Source of the DNA: Oscillospiraceae bacterium
GTDB lineage: Bacteria > Bacillota > Clostridia > Oscillospirales > Ruminococcaceae
Direction of reading: 5' to 3'
DNA: 64,000 nt
Assembly (NCBI GenBank): GCA_902779915.1
Contig: CACZDM010000001.1
Location: forward strand, 124,001 to 188,000
In this document: positions 43,674-52,253 of the stretch, in pieces
Layout of the letters: every line of letters starts with the position of its first letter
How positions within the stretch are numbered: the stretch's first letter is position 1
The notes under the pieces: model-generated
What the model was told of the DNA's origin: nothing
Seen by the model: only the letters and a program-made list of their open reading frames with translations
Database searches by the model: none
Made by a program: the position numbers and the translations under genes

Positions 43674-45617
43674 GTGGCAATAGATGTCATGACTTTTGTC
43701 AATATAATCGGAAAAAGTTCAAAATTGGATGATGTTTTGTTAAAAATAACTGAATGTGAAATGTTCCATCCCGAAAGGGTTGAAAAGAGGTCTAGAGCAA
43801 GCGGATTTGAAAGCGTGAATGAATCTAATCCATACGTCGGAATTTTGAACAAGATAAACAAAACCCTGTCTATGCTAGACATCGATCCCAAATTTGAAGA
43901 ATGTTCTGAGGTTCAAATGGACGGTCGAACTAACGCGTTTGTTGATGACATTTTTTCCAAAGTTAAAGGCTATGTTGATAAAATTTCCAAGATAAATGTT
44001 ATGCTTGACTTGATGGATAAATCTTTGATTGAAATAGAACACATGTCTAAGCTGAGCGTTAAAATTGACGATGTTTTTGCGTCAGAACATATCGACGCTT
44101 GCTTTGGTCGGATGCCTGTCGACAGCCGTTTGAAGCTTAGCTATTTTAAAGATCAACTCTTTTTCTTCATCCCTCTAGACCAAGAAAAGGATTTTTGCTG
44201 GGGAATATATATTACTCCTAGTAAATGTGCTGATGAAACTCGAAAGTGTTTTAAATCGCTATATTTTGAAGAGTATTGCATACCGGATTATGTTCATGGA
44301 ACGCCGCAGCTCGCGATTTCCAACATAAAATCTCAAATTTCCGAGGAAAAGGCCAATTTGGAGCAAACCAAGGCCTCTCTAGCCGCTTTCAAGGCTCAAA
44401 ACACGCACACTATACTCAGTGTATATTCTAAAATCAAAATCTTACATGACACATTTTCATATCGAAAATTCGCAGTTGTTGGGCAAAAAAAGTTCCATAT
44501 GAACGGTTTTGTTTTAAAAAAAGACTCCGAAAAATTTGTTAAAATGTTTGATGATATGGCGGAAGTTGTTGTTGAAACTTTGGCTGTTGGGGAAATTAAA
44601 GACCACGCGCCTCCCGTTAAGCTGCGAACTTGCTGGCTTTTCAGGCCATTTGAAACATACGTCAAAATGTATGGGCTCCCAAGATATGAAGACATGAACC
44701 CCTCAAGCTATATGGGCTTGGTATATTGCCTGATGTTTGGCATGATGTTTGGCGATTTTGGGCAAGGTGCTGTTTTGTTTGGTGCTGGGCTTTTAATCTG
44801 GAAATTCGCTAAAAACTCAGTTGGATTGATTTTAACAAGATGCGGAGCATTTAGCGTGTTGTTTGGTTTGATATATGGTTCGTGTTTTGGATTTGAAGGG
44901 GTTTTTGCGGGATTTTGGAAGCTCATTGGGCTGGGATCTGTTTTTCCGATGAACCTGCTTGAAGCTAAAAATTCTATGAACATATTAATAGTTTCGTTTA
45001 CATTCGGAACAGTGTTAATACTGAGCTCCATGTCAATAAATATTTTCTTAAGCTTAAAAAGTCGGCAAGTTGGAAAGGCTTTGTTTTCCTGCAACGGAAT
45101 AGCGGGGTTTATTGCATATGGAAGCGTTTTTGGCGCTGTTATATTAATAATGACTTCAGGAATAAACATATTCAGCCCGATGTTTATAGTTTTTGCCATT
45201 TTAATTCCGTTATTTGTAATTTTTTTCAGTGTTCCTTTGTCAAATTCGATTGAAACTAAGATAAAGAAAAATAACAGTGAAAAATTGGAAAAATTCAGCG
45301 CTGTTACTGCAACTTTTGACATGGTCGACATAGTTTTGAGCTATTTTTCAAATACGCTTTCGTTTTTACGCGTTGGCGGATTAGCTCTGAGTCACGCTGC
45401 TTTGATGTTGGTTGTCATGGAGTTTTCCCATATGGTTGGAGCGTTTGGCATGCCCATAGTTGTTTTGCTTGGGAACGTTTTTGTTATGGTTTTGGAGGGA
45501 TTAATAGTTTCAATCCAAACTTTAAGACTAGTATATTACGAGATATTCAGCAGGTTTTATAACTCGGATGGCAAGCCGTTTGAGCCGGCCAGGGTTGTTT
45601 TTGAAAAAGATATGTAG
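43674..45617 (+). CDS. ntpI: V-type ATPase subunit I (a subunit)
   Basis: A 647-residue stator subunit. The N-terminal half (about 1-340) is soluble and coiled-coil rich; the C-terminal half has seven to eight membrane helices. PFETYVKMYGLPRYEDMNPS, MFGMMFGDFGQGAVLFGAG and FLRVGGLALSHAALMLVV with the essential arginine, then VMVLEGLIVSIQTLRLVYYE, are characteristic. It forms the ion half-channels against the K ring. GTG 43674 follows GGGAGG. Confidence 0.93.
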   Translation: MAIDVMTFVNIIGKSSKLDDVLLKITECEMFHPERVEKRSRASGFESVNESNPYVGILNKINKTLSMLDIDPKFEECSEVQMDGRTNAFVDDIFSKVKGYVDKISKINVMLDLMDKSLIEIEHMSKLSVKIDDVFASEHIDACFGRMPVDSRLKLSYFKDQLFFFIPLDQEKDFCWGIYITPSKCADETRKCFKSLYFEEYCIPDYVHGTPQLAISNIKSQISEEKANLEQTKASLAAFKAQNTHTILSVYSKIKILHDTFSYRKFAVVGQKKFHMNGFVLKKDSEKFVKMFDDMAEVVVETLAVGEIKDHAPPVKLRTCWLFRPFETYVKMYGLPRYEDMNPSSYMGLVYCLMFGMMFGDFGQGAVLFGAGLLIWKFAKNSVGLILTRCGAFSVLFGLIYGSCFGFEGVFAGFWKLIGLGSVFPMNLLEAKNSMNILIVSFTFGTVLILSSMSINIFLSLKSRQVGKALFSCNGIAGFIAYGSVFGAVILIMTSGINIFSPMFIVFAILIPLFVIFFSVPLSNSIETKIKKNNSEKLEKFSAVTATFDMVDIVLSYFSNTLSFLRVGGLALSHAALMLVVMEFSHMVGAFGMPIVVLLGNVFVMVLEGLIVSIQTLRLVYYEIFSRFYNSDGKPFEPARVVFEKDM

Positions 45618-45681
45618 CGTTGTTTTTAAGCATATTTTTTACGATAAACTATATAAAAAATACTATTTGGAGGATTTTAAA

Positions 45682-46119
45682 ATGAGTGTTTTACTATTTG
45701 TAGTGCCATTGTTTGCAATAGGATTAACATTATTTCCGCTGCTTGGAATTTTAACTTCAACAAAAAGTGGGTGTTCGGTTAAAAATCGCTTTTTGCTTCA
45801 TTTTTGTATGTTTTTTGGAATTTTTCTCTTGACTGCAATAATTTTGTTGGTTATGGGGATGACAGCTTCTGCTGCAACCTCCTCAACGTCTGCCCAAAGC
45901 GCTTCAAGCGATGGTTTGCGATATATTGGCGCTGCGCTTTCAACGGGAATTGCTTCAATAGGCGCGGGATTTGGAGTTGGCGGGGCTGCTCCAGCTGCAA
46001 TAGGCGCATGCAGTGAAAATCCCAAGTCTTTTGTTAAAGCCATGATATTTGTTGTTTTGGGCGAAGGTTTAGCTATATATGGACTTGTTATTTCTTTCTT
46101 AATATTATTTGCAAAATAG
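45682..46119 (+). CDS. ntpK: V-type ATPase proteolipid subunit K
   Basis: A 145-residue ring subunit with four hydrophobic helices. The second hairpin is the clear c-type one: YIGAALSTGIASIGAGFGVG and then VVLGEGLAIYGLVISFLILF, whose glutamate (about residue 128) should bind the coupling ion. The first hairpin lacks an obvious carboxylate, and a Ser/Ala/Thr-rich linker (TASAATSSTSAQSASS) separates the two. ATG 45682 follows TTGGAGG; the open frame upstream overlaps ntpI and has no start site. Whether H+ or Na+ is moved cannot be decided here. Confidence 0.92.
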   Translation: MSVLLFVVPLFAIGLTLFPLLGILTSTKSGCSVKNRFLLHFCMFFGIFLLTAIILLVMGMTASAATSSTSAQSASSDGLRYIGAALSTGIASIGAGFGVGGAAPAAIGACSENPKSFVKAMIFVVLGEGLAIYGLVISFLILFAK

Positions 46120-46142
46120 ACAATTTTGAGGGAGTGATTTGT

Positions 46143-46451
46143 GTGAAATTTTTCTGCATAAGCGACAATATAGACACGCAAATTGGGATGCGTTTGGCGG
46201 GCGTTGAGGGAACAGTTGTCCACACTTCTGACGAATTCAGCCAGGCTCTTGACAAGGCCTGCAAAGACGCTGAAATCGGCCTTGTTTTGATTTCGCATAA
46301 GCTCATGAAGTTGTGTCCAGAAAAAATATACACCATAAAGTTGCGCTCAAAATATCCGCTTGTTGTTGAAATTCCCGACCGTCATGGCGATTCCAACATA
46401 AGCGAGACGATAACGGAATATGTTCGCGAGTCAATTGGTTTAAAAATATAG
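46143..46451 (+). CDS. ntpG: V-type ATPase subunit F
   Basis: A 102-residue rotor subunit that binds the D subunit. KFFCISDNIDTQIGMRLAGV at the N-terminus and AEIGLVLISHKLMKL, plus IPDRHGD near the end, match the family. GTG 46143 lies eight bases after GAGGGAG; an earlier GTG at 46134 overlaps that site. Confidence 0.88.
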   Translation: MKFFCISDNIDTQIGMRLAGVEGTVVHTSDEFSQALDKACKDAEIGLVLISHKLMKLCPEKIYTIKLRSKYPLVVEIPDRHGDSNISETITEYVRESIGLKI

Positions 46452-46471
46452 ACGAGAAGAGTGTGCTGCCT

Positions 46472-47071
46472 ATGTCATATGATAAGCAAAAGCTTTTGCG
46501 TTTTCAAGAATCTGTTCTAAAGGATGTCGACGAGAAGATTGCTCGCATGAATCGCAACATCTCAAAATATGAACAAAGAGAACTTGAAAATGCAAAACAA
46601 CAACAATTAGAAATAATTTTCACATATATGCAAGATCAGGTTCAGAGCTTAAAATCTGAATATGCCCATAGATTCACCCAAAAAAGCTTGGAGCTTAAAA
46701 AGCAAATCCTTTGTTTTCGAAATGGGCTTGTTGAAAAAATTGTTCATGAATGTGAAACCCAAATATTACAATTTGTCAATTCGGATAAATATGTACCATA
46801 TCTGTTGGGTGGAATTAAAAATGCGATTGATAAATTTTCGATTCCAAGCGCAAAAATCCAGCTTCGGAAAGAGGATTTGAAATTCAGGGATCAGCTTTTA
46901 AAAATCAAAGAATTATCCGGTATAACGTCAGACCTTAAAAACAGATTGGGCGGGTTTAAATTAATCGACTCAAAGCGTGGAATAATGATCGACCAAACGC
47001 TTGAAACGATTCTTAAAGACCAGGTTGGGCGTTTTTCGAAAACAGACGGGCTCAGAATAAAAAATGATTGA
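46472..47071 (+). CDS. ntpE: V-type ATPase subunit E
   Basis: A 199-residue peripheral stalk subunit with a long charged helical N-terminus (RFQESVLKDVDEKIARMNRN...AKQQQLEIIF) and a folded C-terminal half containing GGFKLIDSKRGIMIDQTLE. It would pair with the ntpF product. ATG 46472 is the likely start; the ribosome site is weak, suggesting coupling to the gene before. Confidence 0.85.
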   Translation: MSYDKQKLLRFQESVLKDVDEKIARMNRNISKYEQRELENAKQQQLEIIFTYMQDQVQSLKSEYAHRFTQKSLELKKQILCFRNGLVEKIVHECETQILQFVNSDKYVPYLLGGIKNAIDKFSIPSAKIQLRKEDLKFRDQLLKIKELSGITSDLKNRLGGFKLIDSKRGIMIDQTLETILKDQVGRFSKTDGLRIKND

Positions 47072-47087
47072 AATGAGGTGAAAAAAT

Positions 47088-48845
47088 TTGGCTAGTGAAA
47101 TTTTCTCCATAAACGGACCTGTCATTAAAGTCCGAAAAACTAAAGAATTTTCCATGATGGAGATGGTGTATGTTGGAAAACAAAAAATTATCGGCGAGGT
47201 CATTTCAATCAACGCAGATGAAACAACAATCCAAGTATATGAAAGCACAACCGGTTTAAAGCCAGGAGAGCCCGTATATTCAACTAAAACGCCTCTTTTT
47301 GCGACTTTGGGCCCCGGAATTATATCCAACATATTTGACGGAATTGAACGTCCCTTGCGCGATATGGAAAAAATTAGCGGCAACTTCATTGGAATTGGCT
47401 CCGACATCCCCTCTCTCAATGAAAACGCTTTATATGACGTGACGATTGAGGCTCGAGTTGGCGATCGCCTGGAGCCGGGAGAAGTTTATGCAACCTGTCC
47501 TGAAACTTCCATGATAACGCACAGGTGTATGCTCTCGCCCCTTTTAAAAGGCGGGGTTGTCAAAACTGTTAAGCCCGACGGAAAATATCGGGTTAATGAC
47601 GTGATTGTCACTATACAAGACGATGATGGAAAGCAAAGCGAGCTGACCTTGGCTCAAAACTGGCCGATTCGTGTTGCGCGCCCTGTCAAAAAAAGACTTA
47701 GCATATCTCGTCCTCTTTTAACCGGCCAGCGCATCATAGACACAATGTTTCCAATCGCAAAAGGCGGAACAGCTGCGATTCCGGGCGGTTTTGGAACCGG
47801 AAAGACCATGACGCAGCACGCCCTTGCAAAGTGGTCTGACGCCGATATAATCGTATATATTGGTTGTGGCGAGCGTGGAAATGAGATGACGCAGGTTTTA
47901 GAAGAATTTTCTGAGCTTATAGACCCTCGAACAGGGAAGGCCCTGACAGATCGAACAACTCTTATTGCAAACACCTCAAACATGCCCGTTGCGGCGCGTG
48001 AAGCCTCCATATACACCGGGATCACCTTGGCGGAATATTACCGCGATATGGGCTATCACGTTGCGATCATGGCTGATTCAACTTCCAGATGGGCCGAAGC
48101 TTTGAGGGAGATTTCAGGGCGGTTGGAAGAAATGCCTGCGGAAGAGGGCTTTCCCGCCTATTTGCCTTCCAGGTTGTCTCAGTTTTATGAGCGCGCAGGA
48201 TATATGCAAACTTTGTCTGGAAAAGAGGGCTCGGTGACGATAATTGGAGCGGTTTCCCCCCAAGGATCGGATTTTTCAGAGCCCGTGACTCAAAACACTA
48301 AGCGCTTTGTCAGGTGTTTTTGGGCTCTTGACAAATCTCTAGCATACTCAAGGCACTATCCCGCGATAAATTGGATGGACAGCTACAGCGAATATGACGA
48401 AGATTTAAAGGAGTTTTATGACAGAGAAGTTGGAGAGGAATTTTTAAAAACAAAGAAAAAAATTTCGGCGCTTTTGGCTGAGGAAGCGAATCTAATGGAA
48501 ATTGTTAAATTAATTGGCGCTGACGTTTTGCCGGATGATCAAAAGCTCATCATAGAAATTTCAAAGGTCATACGCGTTGGCTTTTTGCAACAAAATGCTT
48601 TCCACAAAGACGATGCATATGTGACCCTGGAAAAGCAAAAGAAGATGATGAATGTTATGCTATACTTTTATGACCAAGCCTTTGATCTGATTTCAAACGG
48701 CGTCCCTTTCTCAACAATTGTCGACAGCGGCATCTTCTCCAAGCTATCGAGGATAAAATATGACATTCCAAACGACGATTTGGGAAAATTTGACTCATAT
48801 TATCGCGAAATCGATATGTTCATAAAAAACCAACAGGATGATTAA
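47088..48845 (+). CDS. ntpA: V-type ATPase catalytic subunit A
   Basis: A 585-residue catalytic subunit. The P-loop is GGFGTGKT in IPGGFGTGKTMTQHALAKW, followed by YIGCGERGNEMTQVLEEF, DSTSRWAEALREISGRLEEM and YPAINWMDSYSEY. A TTG start (47088) follows GAGGTG. It forms the alternating A3B3 hexamer with subunit B that hydrolyses or makes ATP. An A-subunit-specific insertion (about residues 110-200) is present. Confidence 0.96.
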   Translation: MASEIFSINGPVIKVRKTKEFSMMEMVYVGKQKIIGEVISINADETTIQVYESTTGLKPGEPVYSTKTPLFATLGPGIISNIFDGIERPLRDMEKISGNFIGIGSDIPSLNENALYDVTIEARVGDRLEPGEVYATCPETSMITHRCMLSPLLKGGVVKTVKPDGKYRVNDVIVTIQDDDGKQSELTLAQNWPIRVARPVKKRLSISRPLLTGQRIIDTMFPIAKGGTAAIPGGFGTGKTMTQHALAKWSDADIIVYIGCGERGNEMTQVLEEFSELIDPRTGKALTDRTTLIANTSNMPVAAREASIYTGITLAEYYRDMGYHVAIMADSTSRWAEALREISGRLEEMPAEEGFPAYLPSRLSQFYERAGYMQTLSGKEGSVTIIGAVSPQGSDFSEPVTQNTKRFVRCFWALDKSLAYSRHYPAINWMDSYSEYDEDLKEFYDREVGEEFLKTKKKISALLAEEANLMEIVKLIGADVLPDDQKLIIEISKVIRVGFLQQNAFHKDDAYVTLEKQKKMMNVMLYFYDQAFDLISNGVPFSTIVDSGIFSKLSRIKYDIPNDDLGKFDSYYREIDMFIKNQQDD

Positions 48846-48873
48846 ATTAAAGACGGATTGGAGATAATTTAAT

Positions 48874-50280
48874 ATGGCAATGCATCACATTGGACTTAAA
48901 CAGATAAATGGTTCATTGGTTGTTCTTGACGGAGTTGAAAACGCTGGTTTTGATGAACTTGTCCATATACATCTTTCAAACGGAGAGGTTCGCCAAGGCC
49001 GCATAGTTCAGATTGATGGGAAGCGGGTTGTTGTCCAGGTCTTTGAAGGAACGCAAGGCCTTTCCATGGAAAACACATCAACTCATTTCACGGGCAAACC
49101 GCTAGAAATTCCGCTTTCGCTTGAGCTTTTAGGTCGAATATTTAACGGGTCTGGAAAGCCAATAGACGGCCTCGGGGAAATATTTGTTGAAAAATATGCG
49201 GATATAAATGGCTTGGCGATCAACCCTGTTTCTCGCAAATATCCCAGGAATTATATACGAACTGGAATATCTTCAATAGATGCTTTAACAACCTTGATTC
49301 GAGGCCAAAAATTGCCCATATTTTCCGATTCTGGCTTGCCACATAATAAACTTGCTGTTCAAATCGCGACGCAGGCCAAAATATCCGACAAAGGCGACGA
49401 CAGCAAATTTTGCATAGTTTTTGCAGCAATGGGCGTTAAAAATGATGTTGCGGACTATTTTAAAGACAGATTTGAAAAAAGCGGCGTTTTAGAGCGCGTT
49501 GCTATGTTTGTCAACCTGTCAAACGACCCGATAATTGAAAGGATTTTAACGCCTCGTTGCGCCCTAACAGCGGCTGAATATCTAGCATATGAAAAAAATA
49601 TGCACGTTTTGGTTATTTTAACCGACATGACTTCATATGCTGAGGCGGTTCGAGAGTTTTCCTCCTCAAAAGGGGAAATTCCCGGCCGCAAAGGATATCC
49701 TGGATATTTATATTCAGATCTTGCGCAGCTATATGAAAGAGCAGGGGTTATTAAAAGCTCCGAGGGTTCAGTTACGCAAATTCCCATTCTCACCATGCCA
49801 AACGGCGACATAACTAACCCAGTTCCGGATTTGACGGGATATATAACCGAAGGCCAGATTGTTCTCTCAAAAGATTTGTTTGGCCAAGGAATATATCCCC
49901 CCGTATATGTCCTGCCGTCTTTGTCGAGGCTCATGAAGGACGGAATTGGCAAGGAATATACCAGGGAGGATCATCAGCCGGTTGCGAATCAGCTTTTTGC
50001 TTGCTATGCTAGGGTTCAGGACGCTCGTTCTCTTGCTTCTGTTATTGGCGAAGAGGAGCTTTCTGAAACCGATAAAGCGTATTTGGAATTTGGAAAAAAT
50101 TTCGAATCATATTTTTTAACCCAGGGCGACGAAGAGGAAAGATCAATAGAACAAACCTTAAACTTGGGCTGGGATTTGCTGTGTTTGATGCCAAAAGAGG
50201 AGCTTAACAGGATCGATAGCGAGCTTTTGGAAGAAAACTATGATCCGTCAAGGGCCAAGCGCTTCAAAGCCAAAATTTAA
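48874..50280 (+). CDS. ntpB: V-type ATPase subunit B
   Basis: A 468-residue non-catalytic subunit. The P-loop region is degenerate (LPIFSDSGLPHNKLAVQIA), as normal for B. VLVILTDMTSYAEAVREFSS, GRKGYPGYLYSDLAQLYERA and PDLTGYITEGQIVLS are typical. It binds between A subunits in the hexamer. The gene follows ntpA after 28 bases with a GGAGAT ribosome site. Confidence 0.96.
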   Translation: MAMHHIGLKQINGSLVVLDGVENAGFDELVHIHLSNGEVRQGRIVQIDGKRVVVQVFEGTQGLSMENTSTHFTGKPLEIPLSLELLGRIFNGSGKPIDGLGEIFVEKYADINGLAINPVSRKYPRNYIRTGISSIDALTTLIRGQKLPIFSDSGLPHNKLAVQIATQAKISDKGDDSKFCIVFAAMGVKNDVADYFKDRFEKSGVLERVAMFVNLSNDPIIERILTPRCALTAAEYLAYEKNMHVLVILTDMTSYAEAVREFSSSKGEIPGRKGYPGYLYSDLAQLYERAGVIKSSEGSVTQIPILTMPNGDITNPVPDLTGYITEGQIVLSKDLFGQGIYPPVYVLPSLSRLMKDGIGKEYTREDHQPVANQLFACYARVQDARSLASVIGEEELSETDKAYLEFGKNFESYFLTQGDEEERSIEQTLNLGWDLLCLMPKEELNRIDSELLEENYDPSRAKRFKAKI

Positions 50281-50304
50281 AAGAAGAAAGCGGGTGCTGC
50301 GAAA

Positions 50305-50916
50305 ATGAGTTTTTCAGTTTTTCCAACCAAAGGAAATTTGATACATATCAAAAAATCCTTAATGCTTGCAAAGCTTGGCTTTGATTTGATGGACAGGAAG
50401 AGAAACGTTTTAGTTCGAGAGATGATGGCTCTGATTGACTCCGCAAAATCAATTAGGGGCGAAATAGAGTCAACATTTGCCAGGGCATATAAAGCTTTGC
50501 AGACCGCCAACATAACTCTGGGCGTTTGCGACAGCATCGCCAAAGGCATTGAAGTTGAAACAGGGCTTGAGATAAAATATAAAAGCGTTATGGGGGTTGA
50601 GATTCCGAAAGTTAGGCTCAATTCCAGCTTTGACGCTCGAGCGTATGGCTTTTCCGGAACCAATTCTCAGCTAGACATAGCGTATATGTGTTTTTACAAA
50701 GCCAAGAAGATAAGCGTTGTTTTGGCCGAGGTTGAAAACAGCGTATATCGGCTTGCTAATGAAATAAAAAAAACTCAGCGTCGCGCAAATGCCCTGAAAA
50801 ACGTCAACATCCCCAAGTTTGAAAAAACAATAAAATATATCTCAGACGCTCTGGAAGAAAAGGAAAGAGAAGAATTTGGTCGGCTTAAGGTCATAAAAAA
50901 GACAAAGCAAAAATAG
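50305..50916 (+). CDS. ntpD: V-type ATPase subunit D
   Basis: A 203-residue central axle subunit, largely two long helices. TKGNLIHIKKSLMLAKLGFD and LMDRKRNVLVREM at the N-terminus and RRANALKNVNIPKFEKTIKY near the end are typical. It transmits rotation between the A3B3 head and the membrane ring. It is the last gene of the operon and is followed by a terminator. Confidence 0.94.
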   Translation: MSFSVFPTKGNLIHIKKSLMLAKLGFDLMDRKRNVLVREMMALIDSAKSIRGEIESTFARAYKALQTANITLGVCDSIAKGIEVETGLEIKYKSVMGVEIPKVRLNSSFDARAYGFSGTNSQLDIAYMCFYKAKKISVVLAEVENSVYRLANEIKKTQRRANALKNVNIPKFEKTIKYISDALEEKEREEFGRLKVIKKTKQK

Positions 50917-50939
50917 CAGACGATTTTTCGAAAAAATAA

Positions 50940-50973
50940 AAGTCCCGCGGCTTTTTCTTGCTGCGAGGCTTTT
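50940..50973 (+). terminator. Intrinsic terminator of V-ATPase operon
   Basis: AAGTCCCGCGGC pairs imperfectly with GCTGCGAGGCTT, followed by TTTGTTGTTT. Confidence 0.75.
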
Positions 50974-51036
50974 GTTGTTTAGATTAATCAAAAGTTGTTA
51001 AACATTCCATCAACTCATTTAAGGTCTAGGCGCGCC

Positions 51037-51261
51037 CTATCGTGTTCTTCTTGCTTCCCATTCTTCATCGGTTTCGGGTCGCCAATGCCCAGGTGGATCT
51101 TCTATATATACAACCCCGCCAATCATAATGACATTACGCATAGTGCCGTCACCGGCTATAATCCGTATAACGCCTGGCCCTCGACCAGCAACGCCTTTAA
51201 GATTTTTTTTGTTTAACTCGCTGCCTTGGTTTTGGGATTTATTCTTTTTATCCTCTTTCAT
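51037..51261 (-). CDS. GG-leader-like peptide with VAGR in place of VAGG
   Basis: A 74-residue peptide. The short charged leader MKEDKKNKSQ... ends in LNKKNLKGVAGRGPG, so the second glycine of the cleavage motif is replaced by arginine. The core has RIIAGDGTMRNVIMIGGVV and a Trp-containing acidic/basic tail (HWRPETDEEWEARRTR). ATG 51261 follows AAGGAG. The leader resembles those at 3.5 and 51.9 kb. The altered motif may block normal processing or shift it to a following Gly; it could also mark early decay. Confidence 0.65.
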   Translation of the reverse strand: MKEDKKNKSQNQGSELNKKNLKGVAGRGPGVIRIIAGDGTMRNVIMIGGVVYIEDPPGHWRPETDEEWEARRTR

Positions 51262-51547
51262 TTTAAACATCTCCTTTTTGAAGAATTGTTTTTATGTATT
51301 CTAAAGTAAAATTTTTATTTGAGATTAGCATTTCGACGATCTAAACTAGCTAAAATCTTTGTTTCTTTTTTTAATGCCCTTACGAGGTCTTAGAGGCTTG
51401 TGCCTATAAAGTTTCTAATACCTACCAAACCCACCAAGGCCCCTTAAGTATGCCTGGCTTTTGCCAACCTCTTTACGAAATTTTTCTTCTCTTCTGTCAG
51501 TTCTTCGCCCAAGAACATCTTACGCTTAATTACCTTTTACTATCATC
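51262..51547. other. Spacer within the peptide cluster
   Basis: A minus-strand 24-codon frame (MFLGEELTEEKKNF...) is visible but has no ribosome site or double-glycine motif. No other gene is supported. Confidence 0.35.
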
Positions 51548-51682
51548 TTAAGAATAAACTTTATAATCACCGGACTCCCCAACAACGCTTTCGAGGTGGT
51601 CATTGCTCAAATTGCCTTGTTCCATAGAAGAATATTTCCCATTCTCTTTCACTTTGGGAGATTTATCATCAAAACTCCCCAT
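51548..51682 (-). pseudogene. Decayed GG-leader peptide (VVGE)
   Basis: A 44-codon frame reading KENGKYSSMEQGNLSNDHLE then SVVGESGDYKVYS and a stop. It aligns with the leaders encoded at 52.2 and 52.4 kb (ENEKNS..AGNLSDDALESVAGG), but the double glycine has become GE and the core is cut to about eight residues. No good ribosome site is seen. It is best read as a decaying member of the tandem array. Confidence 0.55.
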
Positions 51683-51742
51683 GATCTCATAATATGCAAT
51701 TTGGTCTGAAAATTCAAGTGTTAAATTAAAGATATTTTCAAC

Positions 51743-51952
51743 TCAGCACGACATCCATCCCCGCGTAACATTTTCTCTCAACGCATATTGACCAGTTTCT
51801 TCTTCTATCCAGTCTTCTTCATACCAACACTTTGCAACGGGAAACAAATCATACTTCGCGTCATTTCCATTTTGCCCGCCGCCAGCGACTTTGTTTAATG
51901 CTGCTTTATCTATTTTGCAAGCATTTTTTTTGCTGTTGTTTTTGTCTTTCAT
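51743..51952 (-). CDS. GG-leader peptide with cysteine-containing core
   Basis: A 69-residue peptide with a short Lys/Asn-rich leader (MKDKNNSKKNACKIDKAAL) ending in NKVAGGG. The core is YDLFPVAKCWYEEDW, a Glu/Thr-rich middle and TRGWMSC at the end, so two core cysteines, one at the very C-terminus, could form a disulfide or be modified. AAAGGAAG lies before ATG 51952. It lies in the minus-strand cluster behind the promoter at 52.55 kb. Confidence 0.72.
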   Translation of the reverse strand: MKDKNNSKKNACKIDKAALNKVAGGGQNGNDAKYDLFPVAKCWYEEDWIEEETGQYALRENVTRGWMSC

Positions 51953-51983
51953 TATAGACGCTTCCTTTCTATATGTAAAATTT

Positions 51984-52199
51984 TTATTTATCTATCGCCT
52001 CAAAACGAGTCTTTGTTTGGGGAAGATAAAATTCATATTTACCGTTTTTATATGTTATTTCCATATCCGAACAGTTTTTCCAATCAATTGTTCCACCTTT
52101 GCTCATAACGATCTGCTCCCAGCCCCCAGCAACGCTTTCAAGGGCGTCATCGCTCAGATTGCCTGCTTTAATTGGTGAGTTTTTTTCATTTTCCACCAT
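51984..52199 (-). CDS. GG-leader peptide, tandem pair member 2
   Basis: A 71-residue peptide. The leader VENEKNSPIKAGNLSDDAL ends in ESVAGGW and is almost the same as that of the next gene upstream. The core has TIDWKNCSDMEITYKNGKYE and ends RFEAIDK. The pattern W-x(8)-I-T-x-K-N-G-x-Y is kept in both cores although the rest differs. ATG 52199 has GAGGAAGTG upstream. One core cysteine. Confidence 0.75.
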   Translation of the reverse strand: MVENEKNSPIKAGNLSDDALESVAGGWEQIVMSKGGTIDWKNCSDMEITYKNGKYEFYLPQTKTRFEAIDK

Positions 52200-52253
52200 A
52201 CTCACTTCCTCTCAAAACCAAAATATTGAAATTTTGGAGATTTTTATTGAATT

